NCBI RefSeq assembly: GCF_001423425.1 | Contig: NZ_LMNX01000003.1 | Location: forward strand, 403,043-467,042 | Length of the DNA: 64,000 bases | Direction of reading: 5' to 3' | DNA from: Rhizobium sp. Leaf306 | Lineage (GTDB): Bacteria > Pseudomonadota > Alphaproteobacteria > Rhizobiales > Rhizobiaceae | Part shown: piece by piece, positions 37,487 to 45,939 of the stretch | How positions within the stretch are numbered: position 1 is the first letter of the stretch | Layout of the letters: every line of letters begins with the position of its first letter | The notes under the pieces: model-generated | The model's input: the letters and a program-made list of their open reading frames with translations, nothing else | The model's database searches: none | What the model was told of the DNA's origin: nothing | Made by a program: the position numbers and the translations under genes

Positions 37487-38425
37487 ATGAATGCGATCAG
37501 GAACGTTGCCATCGTCGGCGCAGGTCTGGTGGGGCAGGGCTGGGCGATTGTCTTCGCGCGGGCCGGCATGGACGTCACCGTTTATGATGCCCGCGAAAAC
37601 GCCGAGGCTGTCATCGGCGCGCAGATCGACAAGGCCGTCGGCGATCTTGCCGCCGGGGGGCTTTGCGGCGACGCGTCCTTGGTCCTGTCGCGCATCCGTT
37701 TTGCGCGGAGCCTCAGCGAGGCTGTGTCGGGCTGCGACTACGTACAGGAGTCGGCGTTCGAGCGGATCGATGTGAAGCGCGAGGTCAGTCTTGCGATCGA
37801 TGCGGTGCTTCCCGCCCATGCCATCGTCGGCAGTTCCACCTCAGGATTTCCCGGGTCGGCGTTCTATGAGGAGTGTGGCAACCGGGAGCGGTTGATGGTG
37901 GCGCATCCCGTCAATCCTCCGCATCTCGTGCCGCTGGTCGAAATCGTCCCGACGCCCTGGACTGCGCCACAGGCAGCGAGCCGTGTCCGGCGCCTGATGA
38001 AGGATGTGGGGCAGTCAGCCGTGTCGCTGTCGCGCGAAATTCCCGGCTTCGTGCTGAACAGGTTGCAGGGCGCCCTGCTGGACGAAGCGTTTGCACTGTT
38101 TGCGGAAGGCTATGCTACGGCCGAAGACATCGATCGCACGGTGCGCGACGGGCTTGGGTTGCGCTGGTCGTTCATGGGACCGTTCGAGACCATCGATCTC
38201 AACGCGCCAAAGGGGCTTGCAGATTATGCCGAACGGCTCGGGCCGATGTATGCCGGATTTGCCGATCAGCGCAGGGCAGACCGAGGCTGGGCGCCGGATG
38301 CGGTGACACGGGCGGATGCGGAGCGTCGCGAACTGCTCGCAGAGCAGGATCTCGATGCCAGACGCTCCTGGCGCGATGAAATGCTGATGCGGATCGTCCG
38401 GGCGAAGCAGGCGGTGGCGGACTAG
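37487..38425 (+). CDS. 3-hydroxyacyl-CoA dehydrogenase family protein (L-gulonate/lambda-crystallin-like)
   Basis: A 312-residue NAD-dependent dehydrogenase. The Rossmann motif VAIVGAGLVGQGWAIVFARAG (8-28) is followed by VQESAFE, the catalytic region AHPVNPPHLVPLVEIVP and SREIPGFVLNRLQGALLDEA of the C-terminal helical domain. The length and C-terminal segment GLRWSFMGPFETIDLNAPKG match the small lambda-crystallin/L-gulonate-dehydrogenase and carnitine-dehydrogenase group rather than fatty-acid HADH. It oxidises a small 3-hydroxy acid in this role. It converges on the SDR gene, and the two stop codons share CTAG. Confidence 0.85.
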   Translation: MNAIRNVAIVGAGLVGQGWAIVFARAGMDVTVYDARENAEAVIGAQIDKAVGDLAAGGLCGDASLVLSRIRFARSLSEAVSGCDYVQESAFERIDVKREVSLAIDAVLPAHAIVGSSTSGFPGSAFYEECGNRERLMVAHPVNPPHLVPLVEIVPTPWTAPQAASRVRRLMKDVGQSAVSLSREIPGFVLNRLQGALLDEAFALFAEGYATAEDIDRTVRDGLGLRWSFMGPFETIDLNAPKGLADYAERLGPMYAGFADQRRADRGWAPDAVTRADAERRELLAEQDLDARRSWRDEMLMRIVRAKQAVAD

Positions 38426-39174
38426 TGCGCCGTCCAGCCGCCGTCGATCATCAACGCCGAGCCGGTCATCAGGGACGACGCGTCGGAGGCAAGGAAAATG
38501 GCGGCGCCGACGACGTCTGCCGGCTGCCCCAGGCGACCTAGCTTGATCTTGGACAGCGTCTCGCGGCGAAACTCCTCATCCTCGAAATACGAGGCGGTCA
38601 TGGGTGTCTCGATAAAGGTGGGGCAAAGGGTATTGATGCGGATGCCGGCAGGTCCAAGTTCGACCGCCAACGCCTTGGTAAAACCCTCAATCGCAAATTT
38701 TGAGCCGCAATAGAGTGTCCTGTTGGCCGCGCCGACATGGCCCATCTGCGAGGACATGTTGATGACGGTGCCCCGACTAGCGTGCCTCAGCATAACGGCC
38801 GTCACGGACTGGACTGCAAAAATTGCAGCCTTCGTGTTCAGGCCGAAGACGGCATCGTAGTCGTCTTCAGTGACCTCGGTCAGCGGCTTGGGGCGATTGG
38901 TGCCGGCATTGTTGACAAAGATATCGAACGGCGCTTGCGCCTCGACATGCTGGCGGAAGCCGGCAATGTCGGTGACATCGCACACAAGCGGCCACGCCCT
39001 CCAGCCGCGCGTAGACATCAAAGAGCAGGCCTCCTCGATCTCCGTCCGCGAGCGCGCGCAAAGCGTTACCTCGGCACCCGCCTCGGCAAGGCCTTCGGCG
39101 ACCGCGCGTCCAATGCCACGGCTGGCGCCGGTGACGAGCGCCCGCTTTCCGGCAAGATTGAAAAGGCCGCTCAT
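38422..39174 (-). CDS. Short-chain dehydrogenase/reductase (possible HpsO/HpsP role)
   Basis: A 250-residue classical SDR. Cofactor motif [10 protein letters not shown] near 14-23, NNAG near 92, catalytic Ser in MSSQMGHVG, and YCGSK (Tyr-x3-Lys) near 157. The ATG at 39174 overlaps the HpsN-like stop by four bases, so the two enzymes are co-translated. In 2,3-dihydroxypropane-1-sulfonate (DHPS) degradation, SDR enzymes HpsO/HpsP interconvert DHPS enantiomers beside HpsN. This role is inferred from the neighbour only. Confidence 0.85.
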   Translation of the reverse strand: MSGLFNLAGKRALVTGASRGIGRAVAEGLAEAGAEVTLCARSRTEIEEACSLMSTRGWRAWPLVCDVTDIAGFRQHVEAQAPFDIFVNNAGTNRPKPLTEVTEDDYDAVFGLNTKAAIFAVQSVTAVMLRHASRGTVINMSSQMGHVGAANRTLYCGSKFAIEGFTKALAVELGPAGIRINTLCPTFIETPMTASYFEDEEFRRETLSKIKLGRLGQPADVVGAAIFLASDASSLMTGSALMIDGGWTAH

Positions 39175-40481
39175 TCGGCTGCTTCGCCGTAGGCGACGTC
39201 GCGGTTGCCATAGCGTCTCACCCGTAAGTTCGCCTGTTCGGCATGGCCGACGAAACCCTCGAGCATGCTCAGCCTCGAGCAATAGGCGCCGATCTCAGCC
39301 GCCGCTTTGTCCGTTGTGACGCGCTGGTAGGAATGGGTTTTGAGAAACTTGCCGACCCAGAGACCGCCGGTATAACGCCCCGCCTTTTTCGTCGGCAAAG
39401 TATGGTTGGTGCCGATGACCTTGTCGCCATTGGCAACGTTGGTGCGTGGGCCGAGGAAGAGCGCACCGTAGGAATGCATGTTTTCGAGAAACCAGTCGTC
39501 GCGGTCTGTCATAACCTGCACGTGCTCGGAGGCGATGTCGTCGGCGACGTCGAGCATCTCCTCGTAAGTGTCGCAGACGATGATTTCGCCGTACTCGCGC
39601 CAGGATACGGAAGCGGTTTCGGCAGTTGGCAGGATTCCAAGAATACGATCGATTTCAGCGATCGTCGCTTTGGCCAGCGTCTCCGAATTGGTCACGAGAA
39701 CCGCCGGGGAATTGTAGCCATGTTCGGCTTGCCCCAGAAGGTCGGTGGCGCACATTTCCGCGTCCACAGTCTCGTCCGCAATGACCATCGTTTCGGTCGG
39801 GCCGGCAAAGAGATCTATCCCGACACGCCCGTAGAGCTGGCGCTTAGCTTCCGCAACAAACGCGTTGCCGGGGCCGACAAGCATGTCGACGGGGCGAATG
39901 GTCTCGGTCCCGAGCGCCATCGCGCCGATCGCCTGAATGCCGCCGAGGACATAAATTTCATGGGCCCCGCCGAGATGCATTGCGGCGACGATGGCAGGGT
40001 GGGGTTCGCCTTTTTGGGCCGGAGCCGCTGCTGCGATGCGGGGAACGCCCGCCACCGAGGCCGTGAGGACCGACATATGTGCTGACGCGACCATCGGGTA
40101 CTTGCCGCCCGGAACATAGCAACCGACCGACTGGACCGGAATATTGCGGTGGCCGAGGAAGACACCGGGCATGGTCTCGATTTCGATATCGGTCATCGAC
40201 GCTCGTTGCGCTTCGGCAAATTTGCGGATCTGAGTCTGGGCAAACCTGATGTCGTCCATGTCGCGAGCCGACACTTTGTTGACCGCTGCCTCGATCTCGG
40301 ACGCATTCAGCCGGAACGAGGCCGGAGAGAAGTTGTCGAATTTCGCCGACAGGTCGCGCACTGCGGCGTCGCCTCGGGTTTCGATGTCCTTGAGCGTCGC
40401 TTCGACAAGCGTCCTGACTTTGGCGTCATCTTCGGCGCGTTCGGCGGCCGCCCTCCCCTGTTTCATATAGCGAATTGACAT
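39171..40481 (-). CDS. hpsN: Histidinol-dehydrogenase-family protein, HpsN-like (sulfopropanediol 3-dehydrogenase)
   Basis: A 436-residue zinc- and NAD-dependent dehydrogenase. Family motifs are [46 protein letters not shown] and [17 protein letters not shown] (Gln and His zinc ligands). The position of the histidinol-specific segment is filled by [26 protein letters not shown], which is characteristic of the HpsN group rather than of HisD. HpsN oxidises (R)-DHPS in four-electron steps to (R)-sulfolactate. No his genes are nearby. It heads a minus-strand pair with the SDR and is divergent from a LacI regulator. The exact substrate is inferred. Confidence 0.72.
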   Translation of the reverse strand: MSIRYMKQGRAAAERAEDDAKVRTLVEATLKDIETRGDAAVRDLSAKFDNFSPASFRLNASEIEAAVNKVSARDMDDIRFAQTQIRKFAEAQRASMTDIEIETMPGVFLGHRNIPVQSVGCYVPGGKYPMVASAHMSVLTASVAGVPRIAAAAPAQKGEPHPAIVAAMHLGGAHEIYVLGGIQAIGAMALGTETIRPVDMLVGPGNAFVAEAKRQLYGRVGIDLFAGPTETMVIADETVDAEMCATDLLGQAEHGYNSPAVLVTNSETLAKATIAEIDRILGILPTAETASVSWREYGEIIVCDTYEEMLDVADDIASEHVQVMTDRDDWFLENMHSYGALFLGPRTNVANGDKVIGTNHTLPTKKAGRYTGGLWVGKFLKTHSYQRVTTDKAAAEIGAYCSRLSMLEGFVGHAEQANLRVRRYGNRDVAYGEAAE

Positions 40482-40561
40482 GTCTCACCTCCCTTTTGAC
40501 ATTGAGCGTAATGTGCTAGCGACGCTGAATGCAAGTTTTCATCATTGCGTGAAAAAATTTC
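40482..40561. promoter_or_regulatory. Divergent promoter with candidate LacI operator
   Basis: The 80-base gap between HpsN-like and LacI starts contains an inverted repeat TTTTCA (40536-40541), 8 bases, TGAAAA (40550-40555). It sits just before the LacI ATG, a position suited to autoregulation and control of the HpsN-SDR operon. It differs from the GTGCGCAAAC-type operator found elsewhere, suggesting the two LacI regulators have different sites. Confidence 0.45.
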
Positions 40562-41554
40562 ATGGAGTCTGTTTTGAAGCCGACAGCCAAGCAGGTCGCT
40601 CATGAAGCGGGCGTTTCCATCGCCGCGGTATCACGCGCGTTTTCGCCGGGGTCGTCCATCGATCCGTTGAAAAGACAGCGTATCCTTCAGGTCGCAGCGC
40701 AGTTGGGTTATAGCAGTCCGGCGCGCCGTACTGCCGAGGTGATCTCCGCCGGTACAGTGACGTTGGTGGCAGGCGATCTCGCCAACCCGTTCTATCCACT
40801 CGTTCTCGACACGCTCGCAAAAGCACTGCAGGCGGTCGGGAGACAATTGCTCGTCTATGCTATCCCGCCGCAGGCGGACATGGACCAGCTGACGCCGCAG
40901 ATCCTTGCCGCTCGCCCCAGCGCACTTGTCGTGACCTCCGCAAGCCTGACGTCTGGAATGGCCAACGCCTGCCGGCAGCATGGCATCCGGGTGGTGCTGC
41001 TCAACCGGATCCAGCGCAATGTCCGCGTAAATGCGGTCGCGTGCGACAATCACGCAGGCGGTCGTGATGCGGCACTGTTTCTGCTCGGCAGGGGGCGCCG
41101 ACGGATAGGCTTCATCGGCGGGATCTCCAACACGTCTACCCACCGTGACCGGGCAGAAGGCTTTTCCGAAGCATTACGCGAGAGCGGGCATTCCGTGCTT
41201 GCCGAGGGAAACGGGGAGTTCACCTACCGAGGCAGCTACGGCGCAGTGCTATCACTGCTGACAGCAAAAAACCGTCCGGATGCGCTGTTCTGCTGCAACG
41301 ACATCATGGCGCTCGCCGCCATAGATGCTGCCCGCGAACTTGGACTGTCCGCACCTGAGGATCTTTCGATCGTTGGATTTGACGACATTCCCATGGCCGG
41401 TTGGAGATCCTATCGTCTGACGACGATCCGGCAGCCGATTACCCGCATGATCTCCGAGGTCGTGGGCCTGATACAGGCCAGCAATACCGTTCCACTCGAC
41501 GAGACGACGACCAGCATCCTGCCTGGCAAATTGATCGTGCGCGGCAGTGCCTGA
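40562..41554 (+). CDS. LacI-family transcriptional regulator (first)
   Basis: A 330-residue regulator. The helix-turn-helix is TAKQVAHEAGVSIAAVSRAFSP (8-29), followed by a hinge helix and a periplasmic-binding-like effector domain (VTLVAGDLANPFYPLVLDTL, RIGFIGGISNTSTHRDRAEGF, SIVGFDDIPMAGW, LTTIRQP). ATG 40562 is the only reasonable start. It lies divergent from the HpsN-like operon and in line with the downstream TRAP operon; it is a likely repressor of the former. Confidence 0.9.
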   Translation: MESVLKPTAKQVAHEAGVSIAAVSRAFSPGSSIDPLKRQRILQVAAQLGYSSPARRTAEVISAGTVTLVAGDLANPFYPLVLDTLAKALQAVGRQLLVYAIPPQADMDQLTPQILAARPSALVVTSASLTSGMANACRQHGIRVVLLNRIQRNVRVNAVACDNHAGGRDAALFLLGRGRRRIGFIGGISNTSTHRDRAEGFSEALRESGHSVLAEGNGEFTYRGSYGAVLSLLTAKNRPDALFCCNDIMALAAIDAARELGLSAPEDLSIVGFDDIPMAGWRSYRLTTIRQPITRMISEVVGLIQASNTVPLDETTTSILPGKLIVRGSA

Positions 41555-41610
41555 AGACGATCCTGCACGACCAGGGAAGAAGGATATTTCAGGCGTCGGC
41601 AGAAAAAAAC

Positions 41611-41658
41611 TTGACGGGACGAGCAAATTTGCGAAAGTTAGTGCACACGTTTGCGCAT
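41611..41658 (+). promoter_or_regulatory. Candidate promoter and operator of the TRAP operon
   Basis: TTGACG (41611-41616) can act as a -35 box. The operator-like element GTGCACACGTTTGCGCAT (41641-41658) overlaps the expected start region and shares 11 consecutive bases, ACGTTTGCGCA, with the perfect palindrome at 45887-45906. A smaller palindrome GCAAATTTGC (41623-41632) lies between them. Confidence 0.55.
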
Positions 41659-41723
41659 CTGCAGCGGCGATTAGGAGGTCGCGGCTGAGTCACCGGATGC
41701 AAGCTTTGACCGGGAGGGATAAG

Positions 41724-42713
41724 ATGAAGCTCAAGACACTTGCTGTCGTTCTGGCAGCTCTTGTGATGGGAACGGGACAGGGTTTCGCCGCCGAGCGGGC
41801 CCTTCGCGTCGCCACCAGCGTTCCGCACAATCACTACCTCACCAACGTCATCAAGGAGTTCGCAGACAACGTGTCGAAGCGGACCAACGGCGAAATTACC
41901 TTCGAATTCTATGACTCGGGTTCACTCGTCAGCGACCAGCACATGGACGAGGCGGTTGCAAACGGCACAATCGATATCGGCATCGCCTCTGCATCCATCC
42001 TTGCCGGCACCGTGCCCGCTCTCAACGTGTTCGCCGTGCCATTCTTTTTCGATACGCGCGAAAAGCTCGATCGCGCCGTGCTGCCCGGAACCCCGATCAG
42101 AACCATACTCGACAAGAGGATCAACCAGACCGGGTCGCGCGCGATGTTCTGGATCCCTTATGGCTTCATCACGATGATCACCCGCGACAAGGAAGTTCAT
42201 GTCCCTGCGGATATGCGCAACCTGAAGATCAGAACGTTCGGCTCTACCGTCAGCGAATTCGTCGAGGCCGTGGGAGCCGCTCCGGTCGTCACCAGCGGTA
42301 GCGAACAGTTCCTGGCGCTTCAGCGCGGTATCGTCGATGGCGGGCTGACGGGATGGCCGTCGGTCGAGGAGCGCCGCCTCTTCGAGGTTTCGCGCTACGT
42401 CATCGCGACGGACCACATGTACGAGACGCATTTCGCCCTGATGAGCGAAAAAGCGCTCGAAAAGATGCCGACCGAACTTCGTGCGATCTTCCAGGAGGAG
42501 GCCGCGAAACTCGAGACGGTGCTCATGGATCGCATCTTCGATGCCACCAAGCATACGCGCGAGGTTCTCGCTAAGAAGATGGAGATCATCGATCTCACGC
42601 CGGATGAAATCGTCCGGTGGAAAGAGGAAACGGCACCTGTCGCAAAGTCGTTCTACGACAACGGAAACGACCTTGCGAAATCTGTTTTCGACGAAGCGCA
42701 AAAGCTTCAGTAG
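41724..42713 (+). CDS. TRAP transporter substrate-binding protein (DctP family)
   Basis: A 329-residue periplasmic binding protein. Signal peptide MKLKTLAVVLAALVMGTGQGFAA, then AERALRVATSVPHNHYLTNVIKEFADNV. The conserved NLKIRTFGSTVSEFVEAVGAAPV supplies the arginine that binds the ligand carboxylate or sulfonate, and LALQRGIVDGGLTGW is the usual hinge. ATG 41724 has GGGAGG upstream; the longer open frame before it is intergenic. It is the first gene of a dctP-dctQ-dctM order. Ligand unknown; DHPS or another small acid handled by the nearby enzymes is plausible. Confidence 0.9.
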   Translation: MKLKTLAVVLAALVMGTGQGFAAERALRVATSVPHNHYLTNVIKEFADNVSKRTNGEITFEFYDSGSLVSDQHMDEAVANGTIDIGIASASILAGTVPALNVFAVPFFFDTREKLDRAVLPGTPIRTILDKRINQTGSRAMFWIPYGFITMITRDKEVHVPADMRNLKIRTFGSTVSEFVEAVGAAPVVTSGSEQFLALQRGIVDGGLTGWPSVEERRLFEVSRYVIATDHMYETHFALMSEKALEKMPTELRAIFQEEAAKLETVLMDRIFDATKHTREVLAKKMEIIDLTPDEIVRWKEETAPVAKSFYDNGNDLAKSVFDEAQKLQ

Positions 42714-42827
42714 CGGCAATTTGCTAGCCGCGCCGCCTCGCACAGAGTCGGCACAATGTAAAAGCACGACACCAAAGACAAGGGCGGGGCGCAATGCCAC
42801 CGTCGCGGCGAAACGCGCATTCGCGCA

Positions 42828-42857
42828 GCGTCTGAGAGGGTCAGACGCGAACGTCTG
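42828..42857 (+). promoter_or_regulatory. Two mutually exclusive stem-loops before the dctQ-like start
   Basis: Hairpin A: GCGTCTGA (42828-42835) with TCAGACGC (42841-42848), loop GAGGG. Hairpin B: CAGACG (42842-42847) with CGTCTG (42852-42857), loop CGAA. They share the CAGACG strand, so only one can form. B ends directly before the GGAGG ribosome-binding site of the dctQ-like gene. This could set DctQM level relative to the binding protein. Confidence 0.5.
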
Positions 42858-42871
42858 GGAGGAACGGCACC

Positions 42872-43402
42872 ATGCCCCCGCAAGAAAAGAAATGGGTCGG
42901 CACAATCGAGTCGACCATCATGAGGATCGGTGAATACAGTTCATGGATCTACCTCTTCATCGGTATCATCGTCGCCTATGAAGTGGCGTCGCGATACTTC
43001 TTCAACAGTCCGACGGACTGGGTCGAGGAGACCTCACGTCTCGGCATGGTATGGGCAACATTCCTGCTGTTTCCAGCCTGCATGGGGCGCCGGCAGTTGA
43101 TCTCGATCACGCTTTTCTCCGATGCGGTCGGCGAACGCGCCAAGGTCGTTCTCGAAGGCATAAGCTTTGCGATCATTGCGCTCGCCTGTGCCGTCGTCTC
43201 CTTCGAGGCGCTTGTTGCCGCAATCGACGCGGCGACAGTCGGCCGCGCTACGGCGAGTGTCCTGCGCATCCCCTATTGGCTCTTCTACCTGCCGGTCGCG
43301 ATCGGGTTCTTTCTTTTCTTCGTCCAGGCTGCGCTGGAACTGATCCTGCTTGTTGCGACGGGGCAGCGACGCAAGCTCGAACTCGCGCACGAGGAGATCT
43401 GA
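42872..43402 (+). CDS. TRAP transporter small permease (DctQ family)
   Basis: A 176-residue membrane protein with four helices. YLFIGIIVAYEVASRYFFNSPTDWVEETSRLGMVWATFL carries the conserved R-Y-F-F-N and W-x-E-E motif of DctQ. GGGAGGAACGGCACC precedes the ATG. It ends one base before the DctM gene. It forms the QM membrane complex. Confidence 0.92.
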   Translation: MPPQEKKWVGTIESTIMRIGEYSSWIYLFIGIIVAYEVASRYFFNSPTDWVEETSRLGMVWATFLLFPACMGRRQLISITLFSDAVGERAKVVLEGISFAIIALACAVVSFEALVAAIDAATVGRATASVLRIPYWLFYLPVAIGFFLFFVQAALELILLVATGQRRKLELAHEEI

Positions 43403-43403
43403 T

Positions 43404-44684
43404 ATGGAAAGCGTTATCGTACTAGTCGCGCTCTTCGTCTTTCTGTTTGCGGGCATACCGGTCGGTATCGCGCTTTCGACGACGGGTATCGTTCTTCTCC
43501 TGATGAAGGACGTGCCGCTCGCCAGCGTGTCGATGGAATTCCTCGGCTCGGTCAACAATTTCATCCTGCTGGCGGTGCCGGTGTTTCTTTTGACGTCGAA
43601 TATCCTGCTGAAGGCGGGGGTCGCGAAAGACCTGTTCGATGCGGTGCAGCGATGGGTCGGCGGCGTGCGCGGCGGTGTCGCGATCGCAACGATCATCTCC
43701 TGCGGCATCTTTGCCGCGATCTCGGGCTCGTCCGTGGCCGTTGCGGCCATGATCGGCACCGTGGCAATTCCCGAGATGACCAAGCGCGGCTACGATCGTC
43801 GCTTTGTCATGGGAACGCTCGCCGCTGGCGCAACGCTTGGCATTCTCATCCCGCCGTCCATTCCGCTGATCATCTATTCGGCGGTCGCGGAGCAGTCGAC
43901 CGCCTCGATGTTCCTTGCCGGCGTCGGGCCCGGGCTGTTCCTGATCTTGCTGTTCCTGATCTACTGCATCGTCAAGTCGTTCATGGGCGCGGCACCGAAG
44001 GCGGAAAAAAATGAATCCGGTTCGGGTGGTCGGATGGCTGCAAGCCTTCGCGCCCTGCCGACCATGGTCATTGCGCTGACGATGATCGTCGGGATCTATG
44101 CAGGCGTCTTCACGCCGACGGAGTCGGCAGCTGTGGGCCTCGTCATGACCCTGATCTACGTATTCGGCATACGCCGCGGCGTGTCTTTTGCAGATTTTCG
44201 CGGGGCAGTGTTCGGCGCGGGTCTTACCACGGCGAACCTGCTGCTGATCATTGCGGGGGCAAACGTATTCGGCAAGGCGATCATGCTTTACCGCATTCCC
44301 TACGAAATCTCCCAGTGGATCGCCGTCAATATCGAGACGGCTGGCATGTTCATGCTGGCGGTCACCGCGGTGTTGCTCCTGCTCGGCCTGTTCCTGGAGG
44401 GTATCGCGATGATCCTGATCGTGCTTCCGGTGCTCCTCCCGTCGCTCGGCGTGCACGGAATCGATCCAATCTGGTTCGGCATCTACTTCGTGCTGATGAT
44501 CGAGATCGCGCTGATTACGCCGCCGGTGGGTATGAACCTCTTCGTGATCCAGTCGGTGGCGAAATCGAGTTTGAAGGAGGTGATGTACGGGGCTCTGCCA
44601 TACGTCGTCATCATGCTGTTCGCCGTGCTTGCCATCTACTTCTTCCCCGCAATCGTGATGTATATTCCGAAAGCGGGCGGATAG
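43404..44684 (+). CDS. TRAP transporter large permease (DctM family)
   Basis: A 426-residue, 12-helix ion-coupled permease. Typical features: LFAGIPVGIALS at the N-terminus, LLAVPVFLLTSNILLKAGVAKDLFDAV, ISGSSVAVAAMIGTVAIPEM, GTLAAGATLGILIPPSIPLIIYS and ITPPVGMNLFVIQSVA. All are intact, so the transporter should be functional. The frame upstream of ATG 43404 overlaps DctQ and is not coding. A strong bidirectional terminator follows. Confidence 0.93.
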   Translation: MESVIVLVALFVFLFAGIPVGIALSTTGIVLLLMKDVPLASVSMEFLGSVNNFILLAVPVFLLTSNILLKAGVAKDLFDAVQRWVGGVRGGVAIATIISCGIFAAISGSSVAVAAMIGTVAIPEMTKRGYDRRFVMGTLAAGATLGILIPPSIPLIIYSAVAEQSTASMFLAGVGPGLFLILLFLIYCIVKSFMGAAPKAEKNESGSGGRMAASLRALPTMVIALTMIVGIYAGVFTPTESAAVGLVMTLIYVFGIRRGVSFADFRGAVFGAGLTTANLLLIIAGANVFGKAIMLYRIPYEISQWIAVNIETAGMFMLAVTAVLLLLGLFLEGIAMILIVLPVLLPSLGVHGIDPIWFGIYFVLMIEIALITPPVGMNLFVIQSVAKSSLKEVMYGALPYVVIMLFAVLAIYFFPAIVMYIPKAGG

Positions 44685-44706
44685 GCTGCACCGACAACTG
44701 GTCGAG

Positions 44707-44731
44707 AAAGGGCGCTTTTCGCGCCCTTTTT
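44707..44731. terminator. Bidirectional Rho-independent terminator
   Basis: AAAGGGCGC (44707-44715) and GCGCCCTTT (44721-44729) form a perfect 9-bp stem with a TTTTC loop, followed by T residues on the plus strand and flanked by A residues that become T on the minus strand. It lies between the convergent DctM gene and second LacI gene, whose stop codon it touches. Confidence 0.85.
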
Positions 44732-45756
44732 CATGCCCGGCCGGTGGAGCCGCGAACAATCAGCTTGCCGCGCATGGCGATCAGTTCGTCCGGCAGGCTC
44801 GGATCGACCGTGCGCGCTCGCAGCAGTTCAAAGGCGCGCTGGATCATCAGGGGCAGGGGCTGCTGGATTGTCGTGAGGTCGTAGATCGGCCGGGCGGACG
44901 CCGCAACGCCATCGAAGCCTGCAACCAGGATGTCGCCGGGCACATCGATCGACGCCAGGCGCAGTGCGTCGAGGACGCCCATGGCCATGATGTCGCTCAA
45001 CGCGAAGATCGCATCCGGGCGCTCCGCCGAGGGGATCGCCGCGATCTCGCGACCGGCCTCGAAGCCGCCGTCGTAATTGGAGTGGCCGTCGATTCGAAGC
45101 GAGAGTGCCAGACCGGCCTGTTCCAGTTCGGCGACAAATCCTTCCTCGCGTTCGCGAGACGTCGAACTGGTGGAGGAGGTGTAGATCAGTCCGAAACGAC
45201 GGCATCCTCGCAACATCAGAAGTTTCGCCATCTCAGCACCGCCAGCACGATTGTCGCAGGTGACGAAGCATCCATGCGAAAGTGCGACGCGGTTGACCAT
45301 CACGAGCGGGACGTTGTTCTGGGCGCAGATGTCGGCGGCCTTTGAAGACAATATGGCCGACGAGATGATGCAGCCATCGACCTGGTACTGAATCAGCGCC
45401 TGCGCAGTGGTATCCTCGATAGGCCCGCCGCCGGCATGAATGATGAGGAGGCGAAAGCCGAGCTTCTCCGCTTGTCGCGTCGCTTCGTGCAACAGCTCCG
45501 TATAGAACGGGTTTTCAGCCGGTCCGAGGACAAGTCCGTACAGACCGCTCTTCCCCGAAGACAGCGTGCGCGCCAGAACGTTCGGCATGTAGCCGTGTTC
45601 TTTCGCAAGCCCGATGATCAGGTCCCGCATTTTTTGGGAAATCCGCGTGTCGCCTTTGAGCGCGCGGGTCACCGTCGATGGCGCGACTCCCGCCAGTGCT
45701 GACAGGGTAACGACCGTCGCTCGGCGCGGTGTGGATGGCGGCAGTGTTGAGTTCAT
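44731..45756 (-). CDS. LacI-family transcriptional regulator (second)
   Basis: A 341-residue regulator. Helix-turn-helix VVTLSALAGVAPSTVTRALKGDTRIS (15-40), hinge helix with PNVLARTLSSGKSG, then a sugar-binding-like core (YGLVLGPAENPFYTELLHEA, VNRVALSHGCFVTCDNRAGG, DAIFALSDIMAMGVLDAL, GFDGVAASARP, LTTIQQPL). It is divergent from the flavin-monooxygenase operon, with a perfect palindrome in between. It is therefore the best candidate repressor for both that operon and the TRAP operon. Confidence 0.9.
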   Translation of the reverse strand: MNSTLPPSTPRRATVVTLSALAGVAPSTVTRALKGDTRISQKMRDLIIGLAKEHGYMPNVLARTLSSGKSGLYGLVLGPAENPFYTELLHEATRQAEKLGFRLLIIHAGGGPIEDTTAQALIQYQVDGCIISSAILSSKAADICAQNNVPLVMVNRVALSHGCFVTCDNRAGGAEMAKLLMLRGCRRFGLIYTSSTSSTSREREEGFVAELEQAGLALSLRIDGHSNYDGGFEAGREIAAIPSAERPDAIFALSDIMAMGVLDALRLASIDVPGDILVAGFDGVAASARPIYDLTTIQQPLPLMIQRAFELLRARTVDPSLPDELIAMRGKLIVRGSTGRA

Positions 45757-45853
45757 ACCGATTCATAACAAAACAGCTGCGCCCTGTCGCGCCACTCCGC
45801 ATCCGCACCGATGCGAAAAAGAGGGGCTGCATGACAAAATATTCGCTCCCAAC

Positions 45854-45882
45854 TTGACATCTCCTCCAGAAAGCGATTGGAT
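45854..45882 (+). promoter_or_regulatory. Candidate sigma-70 promoter of the monooxygenase operon
   Basis: A consensus -35 box TTGACA (45854-45859) and a weak -10 TTGGAT (45877-45882) are 17 bases apart. The operator palindrome begins five bases further on, where a bound repressor would block RNA polymerase. Confidence 0.55.
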
Positions 45883-45886
45883 CGGA

Positions 45887-45906
45887 GTGCGCAAACGTTT
45901 GCGCAC
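45887..45906. promoter_or_regulatory. Perfect 20-bp operator palindrome (LacI type)
   Basis: GTGCGCAAACGTTTGCGCAC is fully self-complementary with the central CG of LacI-family operators. It sits between the divergent LacI and monooxygenase genes, downstream of the predicted -10 box. A related site lies at 41639-41658 before the TRAP operon. Confidence 0.8.
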
Positions 45907-45939
45907 ATATTTGCGATTGACGATGACACGGGAGGAACG

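Noticed and set aside
39171..40481. Histidinol dehydrogenase (hisD) of histidine biosynthesis
   Set aside because: The HpsN-type segment with [16 protein letters not shown] replaces the HisD-specific sequence, and no other his genes are nearby.
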